DNA from: Litoreibacter sp.
GTDB lineage: Bacteria; Pseudomonadota; Alphaproteobacteria; Rhodobacterales; Rhodobacteraceae
Length of the DNA stretch: 36,600 nt
Direction: 5' to 3'
NCBI GenBank assembly: GCA_026710325.1
Contig: JAPORH010000185.1
Location: 1-36,600, forward strand
In this document: positions 25,024-33,791 of the stretch, in pieces
Layout of the letters: each line of letters opens with the position of its first letter
How positions within the stretch are numbered: the stretch's first letter is position 1
Translations under genes and position numbers: made by a program
The notes under the pieces: generated by a model
Seen by the model: only the letters and a program-made list of their open reading frames with translations
Told to the model about the DNA's origin: nothing
The model's database searches: none

Positions 25024-26486
25024 TGTTAATCCAGGATCACGACAGAGCTGGCGGATATTGGGGGGCAGTCTACGCGTTCTGTGCCGTCAAAGGCCTGCAA
25101 TGCGTGATCGACGGCCCGGTTGGGTGTGAAAACCTGCCGGTGACCTCTGTATTGCACTACACCGACGCGCTTCCCCCACATGAATTGCCGATTGTGGTGA
25201 CCGGTCTGGGCGAAGAAGAGCTTGGCCGCGACGGCACCGAGGGCGCGATGAAGCGCGCTTGGGGCACGCTGGATCCTGCTTTGCCTGCCGTTGTGGTAAC
25301 AGGTTCTATCGCCGAGATGATCGGCGGCGGCGTGACGCCCATGGGCACCAATATTCAGCGTTTCCTGCCGCGCACCATTGATGAAGATCAGTGGGAAGCC
25401 GCGGATCGGGCTATGACCTGGATTTTCACCGAGTTTGGGATGACCAAGGGCCGTATGCCGAAAGAGGCCAAGCGCGAAGAGGGCGCGAAGCCGCGCGTCA
25501 ACATCCTCGGGCCGATGTATGGAACCTTCAACATGCCGTCTGACCTGGCCGAGATCCGGCGTTTGGTCGAAGGTATCGGGGCCGAGGTCAACATGGTGAT
25601 GCCGCTGGGCAGCCACGTGGCCGAAATGCGCGGGCTCGTGAATGCAGATGTGAATATCTGCATGTACCGCGAGTTTGGGCGCGGGCTCTGTGAAGTGCTG
25701 GGCAAGCCCTATCTGCAGGCCCCGGTTGGTGTCGAAAGCACAACGAAATTCCTGCGCAAACTGGGCGAACTGCTCGATTTGGACCATGAACCGTTTATCG
25801 AGCGCGAAAAGCACTCAACGATCAAGCCAGTTTGGGACCTGTGGCGCTCTGTCACACAAGACTTCTTTGCGACGGCCAGCTTTGCGATTGTCGCCAACGA
25901 GACCTACGCCCGCGGGGTTCGCAACTTCCTAGAAAACGACCTTGGGCTGCCATGCGCCTTTGCGGTCGCGCGGACGGCTGGCAAAAAGACCAATAATGAC
26001 GAGGTGCGCGCCTGGATGCACCAGAAACGCCCGCTCGTTGTCTTCGGATCGATCAATGAAAAGATGTATCTGGCGGAGATGAAGGGCGGCTTTGGCCCTG
26101 CCCCAGCGTTCATTCCGGCCAGTTTCCCGGGGGCCGCGATCCGGCGCGCCACCGGCACGCCCTTCATGGGCTATGCGGGTGCCACCTATCTCGTGCAGGA
26201 GGTCTGTAATGGCCTCTTTGACTCGCTTTTCCACATTCTGCCTCTCGCGTCCGAAATGGATGCTGCTGAGGCAACACCAACGCCGCTCAGACGCGATTTC
26301 CCATGGGACGCGGATGCGCAGGCCAAGCTGGACGAGATCGTCGCCAGCCACCCGATCCTGACACGGATTTCCGCCGCCAAGACATTACGCGACGCCGCTG
26401 AAAAGCGCGCGCTCGACGCAGGGGAAGAGCGGGTCGTTCTGGAAACCGTCGAAGGGCTTCAGCCAGCTTCAGGAGGAGCATCATGA
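25023..26486 (+). CDS. bchZ: Chlorophyllide reductase subunit BchZ
   Basis: BchZ pairs with BchY to bind substrate and the electron-relay cluster in chlorophyllide a reductase. The 487-residue product starts [19 protein letters not shown], has [19 protein letters not shown] with the cluster Cys near residue 35, and ends in a C-terminal region conserved in the family. ATG 25023 overlaps the bchY TGA; an upstream in-frame ATG at 24924 lies within bchY and is rejected. The stop overlaps the pufQ start (ATGA), linking pigment and reaction-centre genes in one superoperon. Confidence 0.96.
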   Translation: MLIQDHDRAGGYWGAVYAFCAVKGLQCVIDGPVGCENLPVTSVLHYTDALPPHELPIVVTGLGEEELGRDGTEGAMKRAWGTLDPALPAVVVTGSIAEMIGGGVTPMGTNIQRFLPRTIDEDQWEAADRAMTWIFTEFGMTKGRMPKEAKREEGAKPRVNILGPMYGTFNMPSDLAEIRRLVEGIGAEVNMVMPLGSHVAEMRGLVNADVNICMYREFGRGLCEVLGKPYLQAPVGVESTTKFLRKLGELLDLDHEPFIEREKHSTIKPVWDLWRSVTQDFFATASFAIVANETYARGVRNFLENDLGLPCAFAVARTAGKKTNNDEVRAWMHQKRPLVVFGSINEKMYLAEMKGGFGPAPAFIPASFPGAAIRRATGTPFMGYAGATYLVQEVCNGLFDSLFHILPLASEMDAAEATPTPLRRDFPWDADAQAKLDEIVASHPILTRISAAKTLRDAAEKRALDAGEERVVLETVEGLQPASGGAS

Positions 26487-26710
26487 CTGATTTTACACAT
26501 GAGACACCGGTGCGTGCGCGCCGCTCAAGCTCAGTGCCGAAGCGCGAGTATATCGCGTATTTCGCACTGATCTTTTTGGCGACCTTGCCGCTGTCTTTCC
26601 TCACTTGGGGGCTGTCCGCAGCCCGCAGGATGGAGCTGCCCGAGCGCGGCCCCGTCAAATCTGCGTGGAGCCAAGCGCAGATTATCACGCCGAGGATTTT
26701 CTCGGCGTAG
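26483..26710 (+). CDS. pufQ: PufQ, bacteriochlorophyll biosynthesis-associated membrane protein
   Basis: The 75-residue protein has one membrane segment (about 26-45) between a basic N-terminus and a C-terminus ending ITPRIFSA, close to the ITPEIF ending I recall for Rhodobacter PufQ. Position is also diagnostic: it overlaps the bchZ stop and precedes pufB. PufQ stimulates bacteriochlorophyll formation, perhaps as a pigment or tetrapyrrole carrier or a haem-synthesis modulator; the mechanism is unsettled. A 150-bp structured leader separates it from pufB. Confidence 0.9.
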   Translation: MTDFTHETPVRARRSSSVPKREYIAYFALIFLATLPLSFLTWGLSAARRMELPERGPVKSAWSQAQIITPRIFSA

Positions 26711-26739
26711 CTCGAATTCAATCTATCGGGTCGAGACGA

Positions 26740-26813
26740 TGGGTTACTTCAAATTCGCCACTCCCCCCCGGGGTGGTGGATTAGGGCAGGGGATGAGCCC
26801 CTGTCGTAACCCA
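26740..26813 (+). ncRNA. Structured pufQ-pufB intercistronic RNA (three-way junction)
   Basis: TGGGTTAC (26740-26747) is the exact reverse complement of GTAACCCA (26806-26813). Between them lie two hairpins: one with CCCC/GGGG and CCAC/GTGG arms (26758-26779), and a perfect CAGGGG/CCCCTG stem with loop ATGAG (26787-26803). Together they would fold as a three-way junction upstream of the pufB ribosome site. In Rhodobacter the pufQ-pufB junction is an mRNA processing region that sets the high pufBA transcript level; this element probably has that role. No sequence-conserved family was recognised. Confidence 0.55.
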
Positions 26814-26863
26814 GCCGCGGGGGGGTCGCGGCGTCAGTATGATTTTTTCGAAGGAGAAAAAAT

Positions 26864-27022
26864 ATGGCTGATAAAACCGACCTGTCATTCACAGGTCTTA
26901 CAGATGAGCAAGCGCAGGAATTGCATGCGGTCTATCTGAGCGGTTTCTACCTCTTCGCAGCGGTAGCAGTGGTCGCTCACATCTTGACCTATTTCAAACT
27001 GCCTTGGTTCAGCTGGGGTTAA
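26864..27022 (+). CDS. pufB: Light-harvesting complex 1 beta polypeptide
   Basis: The 52-residue LH1 beta chain has an acidic N-terminus ([19 protein letters not shown]), one membrane helix, the bacteriochlorophyll-ligating His (about residue 39, in VVAHILTYF) and a C-terminal PWFSWG. His 21 is the second conserved His of beta chains. A strong AAGGAG lies 8 bp upstream. It pairs with PufA to make the LH1 ring around the reaction centre. Confidence 0.96.
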   Translation: MADKTDLSFTGLTDEQAQELHAVYLSGFYLFAAVAVVAHILTYFKLPWFSWG

Positions 27023-27034
27023 GGAGAACAGAGA

Positions 27035-27202
27035 ATGGCACAATTCTACAAGATTTGGCTGATCTTTGACCCGCGTCGCGTGTTCGTGGCGCAGGGCGTG
27101 TTCCTCTTCTTGCTGGCAGCGATGATTCACCTCGTCCTGCTCAGCCAACCGGAGACCAACTGGTTCGACCGCGCCTTCGGGGGCGTTGAAGCCAGCGAGT
27201 AA
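27035..27202 (+). CDS. pufA: Light-harvesting complex 1 alpha polypeptide
   Basis: The 55-residue LH1 alpha chain has the conserved N-terminal [14 protein letters not shown], one membrane helix and the pigment-ligating His (about residue 32, AAMIHLVLL), followed by a polar C-terminus. It starts 12 bp after pufB with AAGGAG upstream. A GC-rich hairpin follows its stop and should protect the pufBA mRNA, keeping antenna chains in excess over PufL and PufM. Confidence 0.96.
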   Translation: MAQFYKIWLIFDPRRVFVAQGVFLFLLAAMIHLVLLSQPETNWFDRAFGGVEASE

Positions 27203-27223
27203 GCTCAGCTTTTGAAAAGAGCT

Positions 27224-27248
27224 GCGGGCGGGGCGACCCTCCGCCCGC
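27224..27248 (+). terminator. pufA-pufL intercistronic hairpin
   Basis: GCGGGCGG (27224-27231) pairs perfectly with CCGCCCGC (27241-27248) around a short loop, 22 bases after the pufA stop. There is no T-run, so it is more likely an mRNA-stabilising 3' structure than a terminator; in Rhodobacter, hairpins here keep pufBA transcripts long-lived relative to pufLMX. Confidence 0.75.
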
Positions 27249-27317
27249 GGCAATCGACCAGAACAGATTGGCGCGACCGGCCCGCAAGGGAAGTGGGCGC
27301 GCATAAGGAGACAGAAG

Positions 27318-28166
27318 ATGGCACAGCTCACCTTCGAGAGAAAATATCGCGTTCGGGGCGGCACGTTGGTCGGCGGTGACCTATTCGACTTTTGGGTGGG
27401 GCCTTTTTACGTGGGCTTCTTCGGGGTCACGACCTTCTTCTTCGCTGCTCTCGGCACGATCATGATTTTTTACGGCGCAGCCCTGGGGGACACCTGGAAC
27501 CCTTGGCTGATTTCCATCGACCCGCCTTCGCTTGAGGTTGGCCTCGGTGTAGCCCCTCTGGCCGAGGGGGGTATATGGCAGATCGTGACCTTCTGCGCGA
27601 CGCTGGCTTTCATAAGCTGGGCGCTGCGGGAGGTGGAGATTTGCCGCAAACTTGGTATGGGACTTCACGTGCCATTCGCCTTTAGCGTGGCCATTTTTGC
27701 CTATGTCACCCTCGTGATCATCCGCCCCGTTCTGATGGGCGCTTGGGGGCATGGCTTTCCATACGGGATTTGGAGCCATCTCGATTGGGTGAACAACGTG
27801 GGCTACGCCTATGGCAACTTCCACTACAACCCGGCCCATATGGTGGCGATCACCTTCTTCTTCACCACCTGTCTGGCGCTCGCACTGCACGGCTCGCTGG
27901 TGTTGTCGGCGGTGAACACGCCCAAGGGCGAAAAGATTGCCAGCCCGGACCATGAAGACACCTATTTCCGCGATCTGATCGGCTATTCGATTGGGCCCTT
28001 GGGCATTCACCGCCTTGGGCTGTTCCTGGCGCTCAATGCCGGGTTCTGGTCGGCGGTTTGTATCGTGATCTCTGGCACCATCTGGTTCGACGCCTGGGTC
28101 GTCTGGTGGGATTGGTGGTTGGAGCTGCCTTGGTGGGCAGACCTTGAAGGAGGGGTAAACGGATAA
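27318..28166 (+). CDS. pufL: Photosynthetic reaction centre L subunit
   Basis: The 282-residue L subunit has five membrane helices and all pigment and iron ligands at the usual places (numbering includes Met): His 154 and His 174 for bacteriochlorophylls, His 191 and His 231 for the non-haem iron. The N-terminus [20 protein letters not shown] is typical. The stop overlaps the pufM start (TAATG). With PufM it carries out light-driven charge separation, passing electrons to quinone; PuhA (H subunit) is not in this window. Confidence 0.97.
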   Translation: MAQLTFERKYRVRGGTLVGGDLFDFWVGPFYVGFFGVTTFFFAALGTIMIFYGAALGDTWNPWLISIDPPSLEVGLGVAPLAEGGIWQIVTFCATLAFISWALREVEICRKLGMGLHVPFAFSVAIFAYVTLVIIRPVLMGAWGHGFPYGIWSHLDWVNNVGYAYGNFHYNPAHMVAITFFFTTCLALALHGSLVLSAVNTPKGEKIASPDHEDTYFRDLIGYSIGPLGIHRLGLFLALNAGFWSAVCIVISGTIWFDAWVVWWDWWLELPWWADLEGGVNG

Positions 28167-29089
28167 TGGAATATCAAAACATCTTCACCCAAGTTCAGGT
28201 CCAAGGCCCGCCCGAAATGGGCGTGGACCCCGGCGACCTGGCCCGCGAGCGCACGAAAGGCGCAAGCTTCTCCAAGCTCGCAGGTCTCTTCGGTAACGCG
28301 CAGCTCGGACCGATCTACCTTGGCCCCTTCGGCGTGGTCTCGATTGCAACCGGTGCGATCTGGTTCTTCATCGTGGGCCTCAGCTACTGGGCGCAAGCGG
28401 GCTACAACCCCGGGGTGTTCCTGCGCGATCTGTTCTGGTTCTCGCTTGAGCCGCCATCATCTGATTACGGGCTCGGCATGGCGCCGCTAGCCGAAGGCGG
28501 GGCGTGGCTTATCGCCTCTTTCTTCCTGCTGATTTCGGTCTGCGCTTGGTGGATCAGGACGTACCTGCGGGCCGAGGCGCTCGGCATGGGCAAGCACGTG
28601 TCCTGGGCCTTTGCCTCCGCTATCTGGCTGTTCCTCGTGCTGGGCCTTATCCGCCCGGTCATGATGGGCAGCTGGGAGGAGGCAGTGCCCTACGGCATCT
28701 TCACCCATCTGGATTGGACCAACCTGTTCTCGCTGACCTACGGCAACCTGTTCTACAACCCGTTCCACGCGCTTTCGATCGTGTTCCTTTATGGCTCGGC
28801 CCTGCTGTTTGCCATGCATGGCGCCACGATCCTGGCCGTCAGTCGCTACGGCGGTGAGCGGGAGATCGAGCAGATCGTGGATCGCGGCACGGCGTCTGAG
28901 CGCGCAGCTCTGTTCTGGCGCTGGACCATGGGCTTCAACGCCACGATGGAAGGCATTCACCGCTGGGCCTGGTGGTTTGCGGTGCTGACGACGCTGACTG
29001 GCGGCATTGGCATCCTGCTCACCGGCACGGTCGTCGACAACTGGTTCGTCTGGGCGCAGGAGCATGGCTTCGCGGACCCTGACCTCTAA
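28166..29089 (+). CDS. pufM: Photosynthetic reaction centre M subunit
   Basis: The 307-residue M subunit has five membrane helices, His 181 and His 201 as bacteriochlorophyll ligands, His 218 and His 265 as iron ligands and Glu 233 as the fifth iron ligand (numbering includes Met). The C-terminus ends shortly after the last helix ([12 protein letters not shown]), as in reaction centres that lack a bound tetraheme cytochrome. pufX follows after 10 bp and no pufC is present. Confidence 0.97.
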   Translation: MEYQNIFTQVQVQGPPEMGVDPGDLARERTKGASFSKLAGLFGNAQLGPIYLGPFGVVSIATGAIWFFIVGLSYWAQAGYNPGVFLRDLFWFSLEPPSSDYGLGMAPLAEGGAWLIASFFLLISVCAWWIRTYLRAEALGMGKHVSWAFASAIWLFLVLGLIRPVMMGSWEEAVPYGIFTHLDWTNLFSLTYGNLFYNPFHALSIVFLYGSALLFAMHGATILAVSRYGGEREIEQIVDRGTASERAALFWRWTMGFNATMEGIHRWAWWFAVLTTLTGGIGILLTGTVVDNWFVWAQEHGFADPDL

Positions 29090-29099
29090 GGAGAGAGAC

Positions 29100-29342
29100 A
29101 TGTCTGAACAAAATCACGACTACCTCGGTGGCACCAAAGACCCCAACCTGCAGCTGAAGGCCAATGTGCTCATGCTGCAGCTCAAGGGGGCGGGCTATGC
29201 CGCGGCCTTCTGCCTGATCACGGTGATTACGATCTATGTGATCTACGGCATCGGCCTGCTTCTGCCTGAAGAGTCGCGCGAAGCGGCGGATCCAACTCCG
29301 CTCAGCTACGTGCTGCCGCAAGAAGAGGTTACTCGCGCCTAG
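29100..29342 (+). CDS. pufX: PufX, reaction centre-LH1 core complex protein
   Basis: The 80-residue protein has a polar N-terminus with NLQL, one membrane helix starting at the [10 protein letters not shown] motif (about 28-37), and a polar C-terminal tail. Rhodobacter sphaeroides PufX carries MKGAGWAGG at the same point, which together with the place after pufM supports the call. PufX opens the LH1 ring for quinone exchange and in some species drives dimerisation of the core complex. ATG 29100 is preceded by AAGGAGAGAG, 10 bp after pufM. The helix holds G-x(3)-G-like spacing only near its start. Confidence 0.88.
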   Translation: MSEQNHDYLGGTKDPNLQLKANVLMLQLKGAGYAAAFCLITVITIYVIYGIGLLLPEESREAADPTPLSYVLPQEEVTRA

Positions 29343-29572
29343 ACGCGGGCTACGAAATCCGGCGCGGCCTCGCCCGCTTGCGCCGACTCAGTTTCAGGCC
29401 GCCCGGTCCCTTGGGTTGCCTGAAAACGCTGGGGGCTCGACACCCCAGCACCCTCCTGTTGGCTACGGGAGACAGGTGGCACCTTTGCGTTCCCGTATCG
29501 GTGCCCCTGTTCCCGAGCCAGCAGGTTACCTGCCAAGTCGAGATCTGTCCAAACGTCGAGAAAGGACACCAA
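29343..29572 (+). other. Structured 3' region between pufX and dxs
   Basis: This 230-bp gap has no gene but several strong stem-loops: TTTCAGGC/GCCTGAAA (29392-29399 with 29418-29425), GCTGGGG/CCCCAGC (29428-29434 with 29443-29449), a 16-bp stem with two one-base bulges (29466-29483 with 29500-29515), and palindromic GCAGGTTACCTGC (29521-29533). None has a T-run on the plus strand. They probably form the 3' end of the puf mRNA. In Rhodobacter sphaeroides a small RNA (PcrX) is processed from the puf 3' end, so an analogue here is plausible. No TPP riboswitch pattern was seen ahead of dxs. Confidence 0.6.
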
Positions 29573-31477
29573 ATGACCCAGACCCCGCTGCTAGACCGCG
29601 TCACGCTGCCCTCTGACTTGAAAGGCATGACGGATGCGGAGCTTTCGTCCCTCGCAGATGAGCTGCGCGCCGAGGTGGTGTCCGCCGTCGCTACGACGGG
29701 CGGGCATTTGGGTTCGTCGCTTGGCGTTGTCGAAATGACCGTCGCATTGCACGCGGTCTTCGACACGCCGCGTGACAAGATCATCTGGGATGTGGGGCAT
29801 CAGTGTTATCCGCATAAGGTTCTCACGGGTCGGCGCGACCGCATGACTACGTTGCGCCAGGAAGGCGGGATCTCCGGTTTCACGAAACGTTCGGAATCCG
29901 AGTATGACCCGTTTGGCGCGGCGCATAGTTCGACCTCTATTTCTGCGGCTTTAGGTTTCACCGTCGCCCGCGATATGGGCGAGCCTACGGGCGATGCGGT
30001 TGCTGTGATCGGTGACGGCTCGATCAGCGCGGGCATGGCCTATGAGGCGCTCAACAATGCGGGCCATGAAGGCCGCCGCATGTTCGTGATCCTGAATGAC
30101 AATGAGATGAGCATCGCCCCGCCCGTGGGCGCGATGTCGAAATACCTCTCTTCCCTTTACGCCTCCCCCATGGGTCAGTTCCACCACATGGCCGAAGGGT
30201 TCGAGGCCGCTTTACCCGGTCCTTTGCGCGACCACGCACGCCGCGCGCGCCAGCTGGTGACGGGCGCTGTGGGCGGCCAGGGGACGGTGTTCGAAGAATT
30301 GGGTTTCCAATATATCGGCCCCATCGACGGGCACGACATGGGTCAGCTTCTGCAGGTCCTGCGCTCCACGCGCACCTGGGCGACGGGTCCCGTGCTGATC
30401 CATGCCTGCACCGTAAAGGGCAAGGGCTACGCGCCTGCGGAAAACTCTGCCGACAAGTACCACGGTGTCTCCAAATTCGACGTCGAAAGTGGCACCCAGA
30501 ACAAATCCCGTCCCAATGCGCCAAGCTATACGAAGGTCTTCGGCCAGGCGCTGGCCAAGCTGGCGGACAGCGATCCGAAAATCGTGGGCATCACCGCCGC
30601 CATGCCGTCGGGCACCGGCATGGATATTTTCGAGAAGGCGCATCCGAAACGCATGTTTGATGTAGGCATCGCCGAACAACACGGCGTGACCTTTGCTGCC
30701 GGGCTTGCAGCGGGTGGTCTGAAACCCTTCTGCGCGATTTACTCGACTTTCCTGCAACGCGGATACGATCAGATTGTGCATGATGTCGCCTTGCAAAACC
30801 TGCCCGTGCGTTTCGCGATTGACCGTGCAGGCCTCGTGGGCGCCGACGGCGCGACCCATGCGGGCGCGTTCGATGTAGGCTATCTGTCCGCATTGCCAAA
30901 CATGGTCGTCATGGCCGCGAGCGACGAGGCGGAACTCGTGCACATGGTGGCCACCGCCGCCGCCTATCAAGATGGCCCGATTGCTTTCCGATACCCACGC
31001 GGCGAGGGCAATGGCGTCGAGATGCCGAAGGTGGGCGAGGTTTTGGAGATCGGCAAAGGCCGCGTTCTGAAAAACGGTTCCGACATCGCGCTGCTGAGCT
31101 TCGGCGCGCATCTGGCGGAGACCGAGAAAGCGGCGGAGATGATCGAGGCGCAAGGCCTGTCTGTGACCATCGCCGACGCACGCTTCGCGAAGCCGCTCGA
31201 TATGAGCCTTATACGCAATCTCGCAAAATCGCACCGCGCGCTGGTGACGGTGGAGCAAGGCTCTCAAGGCGGTTTCGGCGCAATGGTGCTGCATGCGCTG
31301 GCGGGGGAGGGGCTGCTCGATGGCGACCTCGCCATCCGGACCATGACCCTGCCGGATCGTTTTATTGACCAAGCCGCCCCCGACGCGATGTATGCCGACG
31401 CGGGTTTGACCGCGACGGATATTGCCGCGACTGCGCTGCAAGCGGCTGGAATCAAGATCGGCGAAGCAGCTGAGTAA
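29573..31477 (+). CDS. dxs: 1-deoxy-D-xylulose-5-phosphate synthase
   Basis: DXS condenses pyruvate and glyceraldehyde 3-phosphate, the entry step of the MEP isoprenoid pathway feeding carotenoids and phytol. The 634-residue product is full length: [16 protein letters not shown] near residue 45, the thiamine-diphosphate motif [18 protein letters not shown] near residue 145, and the transketolase middle domain with [14 protein letters not shown] near residue 420. ATG 29573 has GAGAAAGGA upstream; an in-frame extension to 29378 crosses the hairpins and is rejected. It follows pufX as in Rhodobacter. Confidence 0.97.
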   Translation: MTQTPLLDRVTLPSDLKGMTDAELSSLADELRAEVVSAVATTGGHLGSSLGVVEMTVALHAVFDTPRDKIIWDVGHQCYPHKVLTGRRDRMTTLRQEGGISGFTKRSESEYDPFGAAHSSTSISAALGFTVARDMGEPTGDAVAVIGDGSISAGMAYEALNNAGHEGRRMFVILNDNEMSIAPPVGAMSKYLSSLYASPMGQFHHMAEGFEAALPGPLRDHARRARQLVTGAVGGQGTVFEELGFQYIGPIDGHDMGQLLQVLRSTRTWATGPVLIHACTVKGKGYAPAENSADKYHGVSKFDVESGTQNKSRPNAPSYTKVFGQALAKLADSDPKIVGITAAMPSGTGMDIFEKAHPKRMFDVGIAEQHGVTFAAGLAAGGLKPFCAIYSTFLQRGYDQIVHDVALQNLPVRFAIDRAGLVGADGATHAGAFDVGYLSALPNMVVMAASDEAELVHMVATAAAYQDGPIAFRYPRGEGNGVEMPKVGEVLEIGKGRVLKNGSDIALLSFGAHLAETEKAAEMIEAQGLSVTIADARFAKPLDMSLIRNLAKSHRALVTVEQGSQGGFGAMVLHALAGEGLLDGDLAIRTMTLPDRFIDQAAPDAMYADAGLTATDIAATALQAAGIKIGEAAE

Positions 31478-31604
31478 GCCGGGCCAGAGGCTGCCCAAGC
31501 AGGGCGAATACCTGACCGTGGGCTGGTGCTTCACCCTATTTTCGACAGCGCTTAATGGCAGCCAAGCACATTCCGAACGAATTTCTGCGCGCGCGGCTAA
31601 CAAA

Positions 31605-31634
31605 AACACCAGACCGCCGGGACGGTCAGGTGTT
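31605..31634 (-). terminator. Intrinsic terminator of the bchG-idi operon
   Basis: AACACC (31605-31610) pairs with GGTGTT (31629-31634) and GACCG with CGGTC inside it, around loop CCGGGA, with one A-A mismatch. Read on the minus strand the stem is followed at once by a run of T (31602-31606 as A on plus), a good Rho-independent terminator. It lies 53 bp past the stop of the last small ORF of the minus operon and could also slow plus-strand readthrough from dxs. Confidence 0.75.
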
Positions 31635-31686
31635 GGCCCGGCGCGCGTCGCGCTTGATTCCGGGCAGATAAGGAGGAGTCCTCGAG

Positions 31687-31974
31687 CTAGAAATATCTTG
31701 AATAGAGTAAGAGCATGACGAATACGAGGAACATGAAACCCAGCCACCAAACCGCGACCTTAAATCCGCGACGCGCGACTTTTTCCATTTCCTCTGGGTC
31801 TGGATGAAGCCAGTCATCAAAGTCTTTGTGGTTCTCGGGATCCTTCTTCTGCTTCCACTTAAAGACTGCGAACGCTCCGACATAGAAAGCGGCGCAGGCC
31901 AGGGAAGCGAAAATCAAAAATGGCCAATTCAAAAAATGATCCAAAAAATTACCGTAATGGCGCTCACCAAACAA
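31687..31974 (-). CDS. Unknown small protein with two membrane segments, last gene of the bchG-idi operon
   Basis: The product (95 residues from TTG 31974, or 81 from TTG 31932) has two hydrophobic helices (WPFLIFASLACAAFYVGAF and VAVWWLGFMFLVFVMLLLY) joined by a charged loop rich in Lys, Asp, Glu and His (KKDPENHKDFDDW). No ATG or GTG start exists after the preceding stop. The TTG at 31932 overlaps the stop of the 46-residue ORF upstream (TTGA). An intrinsic terminator just after it supports co-transcription with idi. I recognise no family. Its place suggests a membrane protein linked to pigment synthesis or complex assembly, but that is inference. Confidence 0.6.
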   Translation of the reverse strand: MFGERHYGNFLDHFLNWPFLIFASLACAAFYVGAFAVFKWKQKKDPENHKDFDDWLHPDPEEMEKVARRGFKVAVWWLGFMFLVFVMLLLYSRYF

Positions 31975-32069
31975 ATGACAGCTATGATCTGAAGCGTGAT
32001 TTTAACTATCGCAACGTTGAAGAGCCAAGCTTCACGGAGTTCTCTCCGGATTTTGTCGCGGAGCTTCAA
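31929..32069 (-). CDS. Unknown 46-residue single-span membrane protein after idi
   Basis: From TTG 32069, which overlaps the idi stop as TTGA, the frame encodes a basic amphipathic start (MKLRDKIRRELREAW) and one long hydrophobic helix to the C-terminus ending IFWIIF. The layout resembles other tiny bioenergetic subunits: positively charged cytoplasmic end, single span, no tail. The same frame is open upstream into idi, but that part is antigenic noise in the wrong register. Its TGA overlaps a TTG in the frame of the next small ORF, repeating the TTGA junction. No family is recognised; existence rests on context and composition only. Confidence 0.45.
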   Translation of the reverse strand: MKLRDKIRRELREAWLFNVAIVKITLQIIAVICLVSAITVIFWIIF

Positions 32070-32611
32070 ACCCCAATCAAATCCCCAAAGATCAGCTCGG
32101 CGTGTTTTTCTAGGTAGATCGCCAGCCACGGGGTGAAGCGGTCCGGATGGCGTCTCACTTCGGCCATCAGATCGTAATAGTCGATCCAGCGGGTGGCCAT
32201 GACCTCGGACGGGTTGGGTTTCAGGGGCATGTCGGGGGTGGCACGGCTCAGGAACACCTCGACCACCTCATGCTCAATGAGCCCGCCGCCCACGTCGGCG
32301 CGGTACTCGACCTGACCGCGATGCTCTACGCGTTGGCCGGTGATGCCCAGCTCCTCGTTCAGCCGCCGCACGGCGCAGGTCGCATCCGCCTCATCCCATT
32401 CAGGATGGGTGCAGCAGGTGTTCGCCCAAAGGCCCGGCGTGTGGTACTTGCCCAAGGCGCGCTGCTGGATCAGCACCTCACTCTTTTGGTTCAGCACGAA
32501 AACCGAGACCGCCTTGTGCTTGAGCCCACGCAAATGCGCGTCGAGCTTCTCGACCGGGGTCAAGCGGCCCTCCACCCAAGCGGGGATCATGATGTCGGTC
32601 ACGTCAGACAC
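32066..32611 (-). CDS. idi: Isopentenyl-diphosphate delta-isomerase, type I
   Basis: Idi interconverts isopentenyl and dimethylallyl diphosphates, supplying CrtE. The 181-residue Nudix-fold product has the catalytic Cys in LWANTCCTHP (about 61-70) and a degenerate Nudix box with RRLNEELGI near residue 82; the second active-site Glu lies in the EHEVVEVF stretch. Its start overlaps the bchP stop by 8 bp. It belongs to the minus operon bchG-MFS-bchP-idi, the order known from Rhodobacter, and is followed by two small coupled ORFs. Confidence 0.95.
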   Translation of the reverse strand: MSDVTDIMIPAWVEGRLTPVEKLDAHLRGLKHKAVSVFVLNQKSEVLIQQRALGKYHTPGLWANTCCTHPEWDEADATCAVRRLNEELGITGQRVEHRGQVEYRADVGGGLIEHEVVEVFLSRATPDMPLKPNPSEVMATRWIDYYDLMAEVRRHPDRFTPWLAIYLEKHAELIFGDLIGV

Positions 32612-33791
32612 GGGTTTCGCTCACAAGTCCGGTTAGGTGGGCCAGGTTCTTCAACCCGATTTTCAAATGTGCCAGCGGCCGCGCCGCTACGAGCTTTTTG
32701 TTCATATAGGCTTCAAAAGTTAAACGCTGAACATCAATATCGTGACAAAGTGACACAAACCGCTCCCGCCGTGCGTCGGAGCGGTAATAGGCGTTCTGCA
32801 TCGCGCCCAGCACTTTGAACACGGATTTATGCTCTTTCATGAACATCTTGCGGGCGATCTGCAGGTCCTTGACCCGGCCGCTATCAAGACAGGCCGTCAC
32901 CGCCATCGCGGCGACCTGCCCGCCAACCATGGCGTAGTAAATCCCCTCGCCAGAGGACGGGGCGACCACGCCAGCCGCGTCACCGGCCAGCACCACATCG
33001 GTGCCATTGTCCCACCGGTCCAGCGGCTTCAACGGAATAGGCGCGCCTTCCTTGCGGATTGTTTTGCACTGCGCGAGACCAGAGGCACGTCGCAGAGCCG
33101 CCGTCGCCTCCTTCAAATCCACGCCGTCTTTTCCGGTGCCCATGCCGACGGAGGCTTGCGCACCATGCGGGAAGACCCAGCCGTAAAAATCTGGCGAGAT
33201 CGCGCCGTCATAGATCACGTCGCAGCGCAAAGGGTCGTAGGAGCCCATGGCCTCAGGCGCCTCGATAATCTCATGATAGGCAATGACGTAAGGGATCGTG
33301 TCGCCGCCTGGCACCTCCTGCTGGCCCACCTTTGACCGCGCGCCATCCGCGCCGATGATCAGCTTGGTTTCCAGTTCCAGCTCATTGCCACTGATTTTGT
33401 CGCGGTAGATGACCTTGGTGCCGTCCCCGTCCCGGTCGATGCGGATGAACGTGCCGGTGTAGCGATGCGCGCCGGCCTTTTTGGCGCGGACGCGGAGAAA
33501 CTCGTCAAAATGCTCCCGGTCAACCATGCCGACATAGCCGTTCTCAATCGGGATATCGACCTGCCGCTGCGTCGGCGAAATCATCCGGGCGGTGTTGATG
33601 CGGGCGACGATCTGCTCGTCCGGTATCTCAAAATCCTGGATGAGCCGTGGCGGCACCGCGCCGCCGCAGGGTTTGATCCGCCCGTCCCGGTCCAGCATCG
33701 CCACGCGTTTGCCAGACCGCGCGAGCTCTTCTGCCGCCGTTGCACCGCATGGGCCACCGCCCACCACCACCACGTCATATGTCATTGTCAT
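32604..33791 (-). CDS. bchP: Geranylgeranyl diphosphate/geranylgeranyl-bacteriochlorophyll reductase BchP
   Basis: BchP reduces the geranylgeranyl tail of bacteriochlorophyll to phytyl. The 395-residue flavoprotein has the FAD motif VVVGGGPCGATAAEELA (about 8-24), a conserved RIKPCGGAVPPRL segment near residue 37, and GDAAGVVAPSSGEGIYYAM near residue 275. Length and motifs are standard. The start overlaps the upstream transporter-like gene by four bases and the stop overlaps idi. Confidence 0.96.
   Translation of the reverse strand: MTMTYDVVVVGGGPCGATAAEELARSGKRVAMLDRDGRIKPCGGAVPPRLIQDFEIPDEQIVARINTARMISPTQRQVDIPIENGYVGMVDREHFDEFLRVRAKKAGAHRYTGTFIRIDRDGDGTKVIYRDKISGNELELETKLIIGADGARSKVGQQEVPGGDTIPYVIAYHEIIEAPEAMGSYDPLRCDVIYDGAISPDFYGWVFPHGAQASVGMGTGKDGVDLKEATAALRRASGLAQCKTIRKEGAPIPLKPLDRWDNGTDVVLAGDAAGVVAPSSGEGIYYAMVGGQVAAMAVTACLDSGRVKDLQIARKMFMKEHKSVFKVLGAMQNAYYRSDARRERFVSLCHDIDVQRLTFEAYMNKKLVAARPLAHLKIGLKNLAHLTGLVSETRV

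Noticed and set aside
26739-26939. 66-residue plus-strand ORF between pufQ and pufB
   Set aside because: It runs out of frame through pufB, and its sequence is explained by the RNA stem region and pufB itself.
29378-29572. N-terminal extension of dxs into the hairpin region
   Set aside because: The added residues are not DXS-like and overlap strong RNA stems; ATG 29573 has a good ribosome site.
29392-29572. Thiamine pyrophosphate riboswitch ahead of dxs, a thiamine-dependent enzyme
   Set aside because: The conserved CTGAGA-type core and paired arms of the TPP aptamer are not present; the hairpins fit a puf 3' region better.
30212-31750. 512-residue minus-strand frame antisense to dxs
   Set aside because: Composition is Arg/His-rich with no recognisable domain, and it lies wholly opposite a well-conserved dxs.
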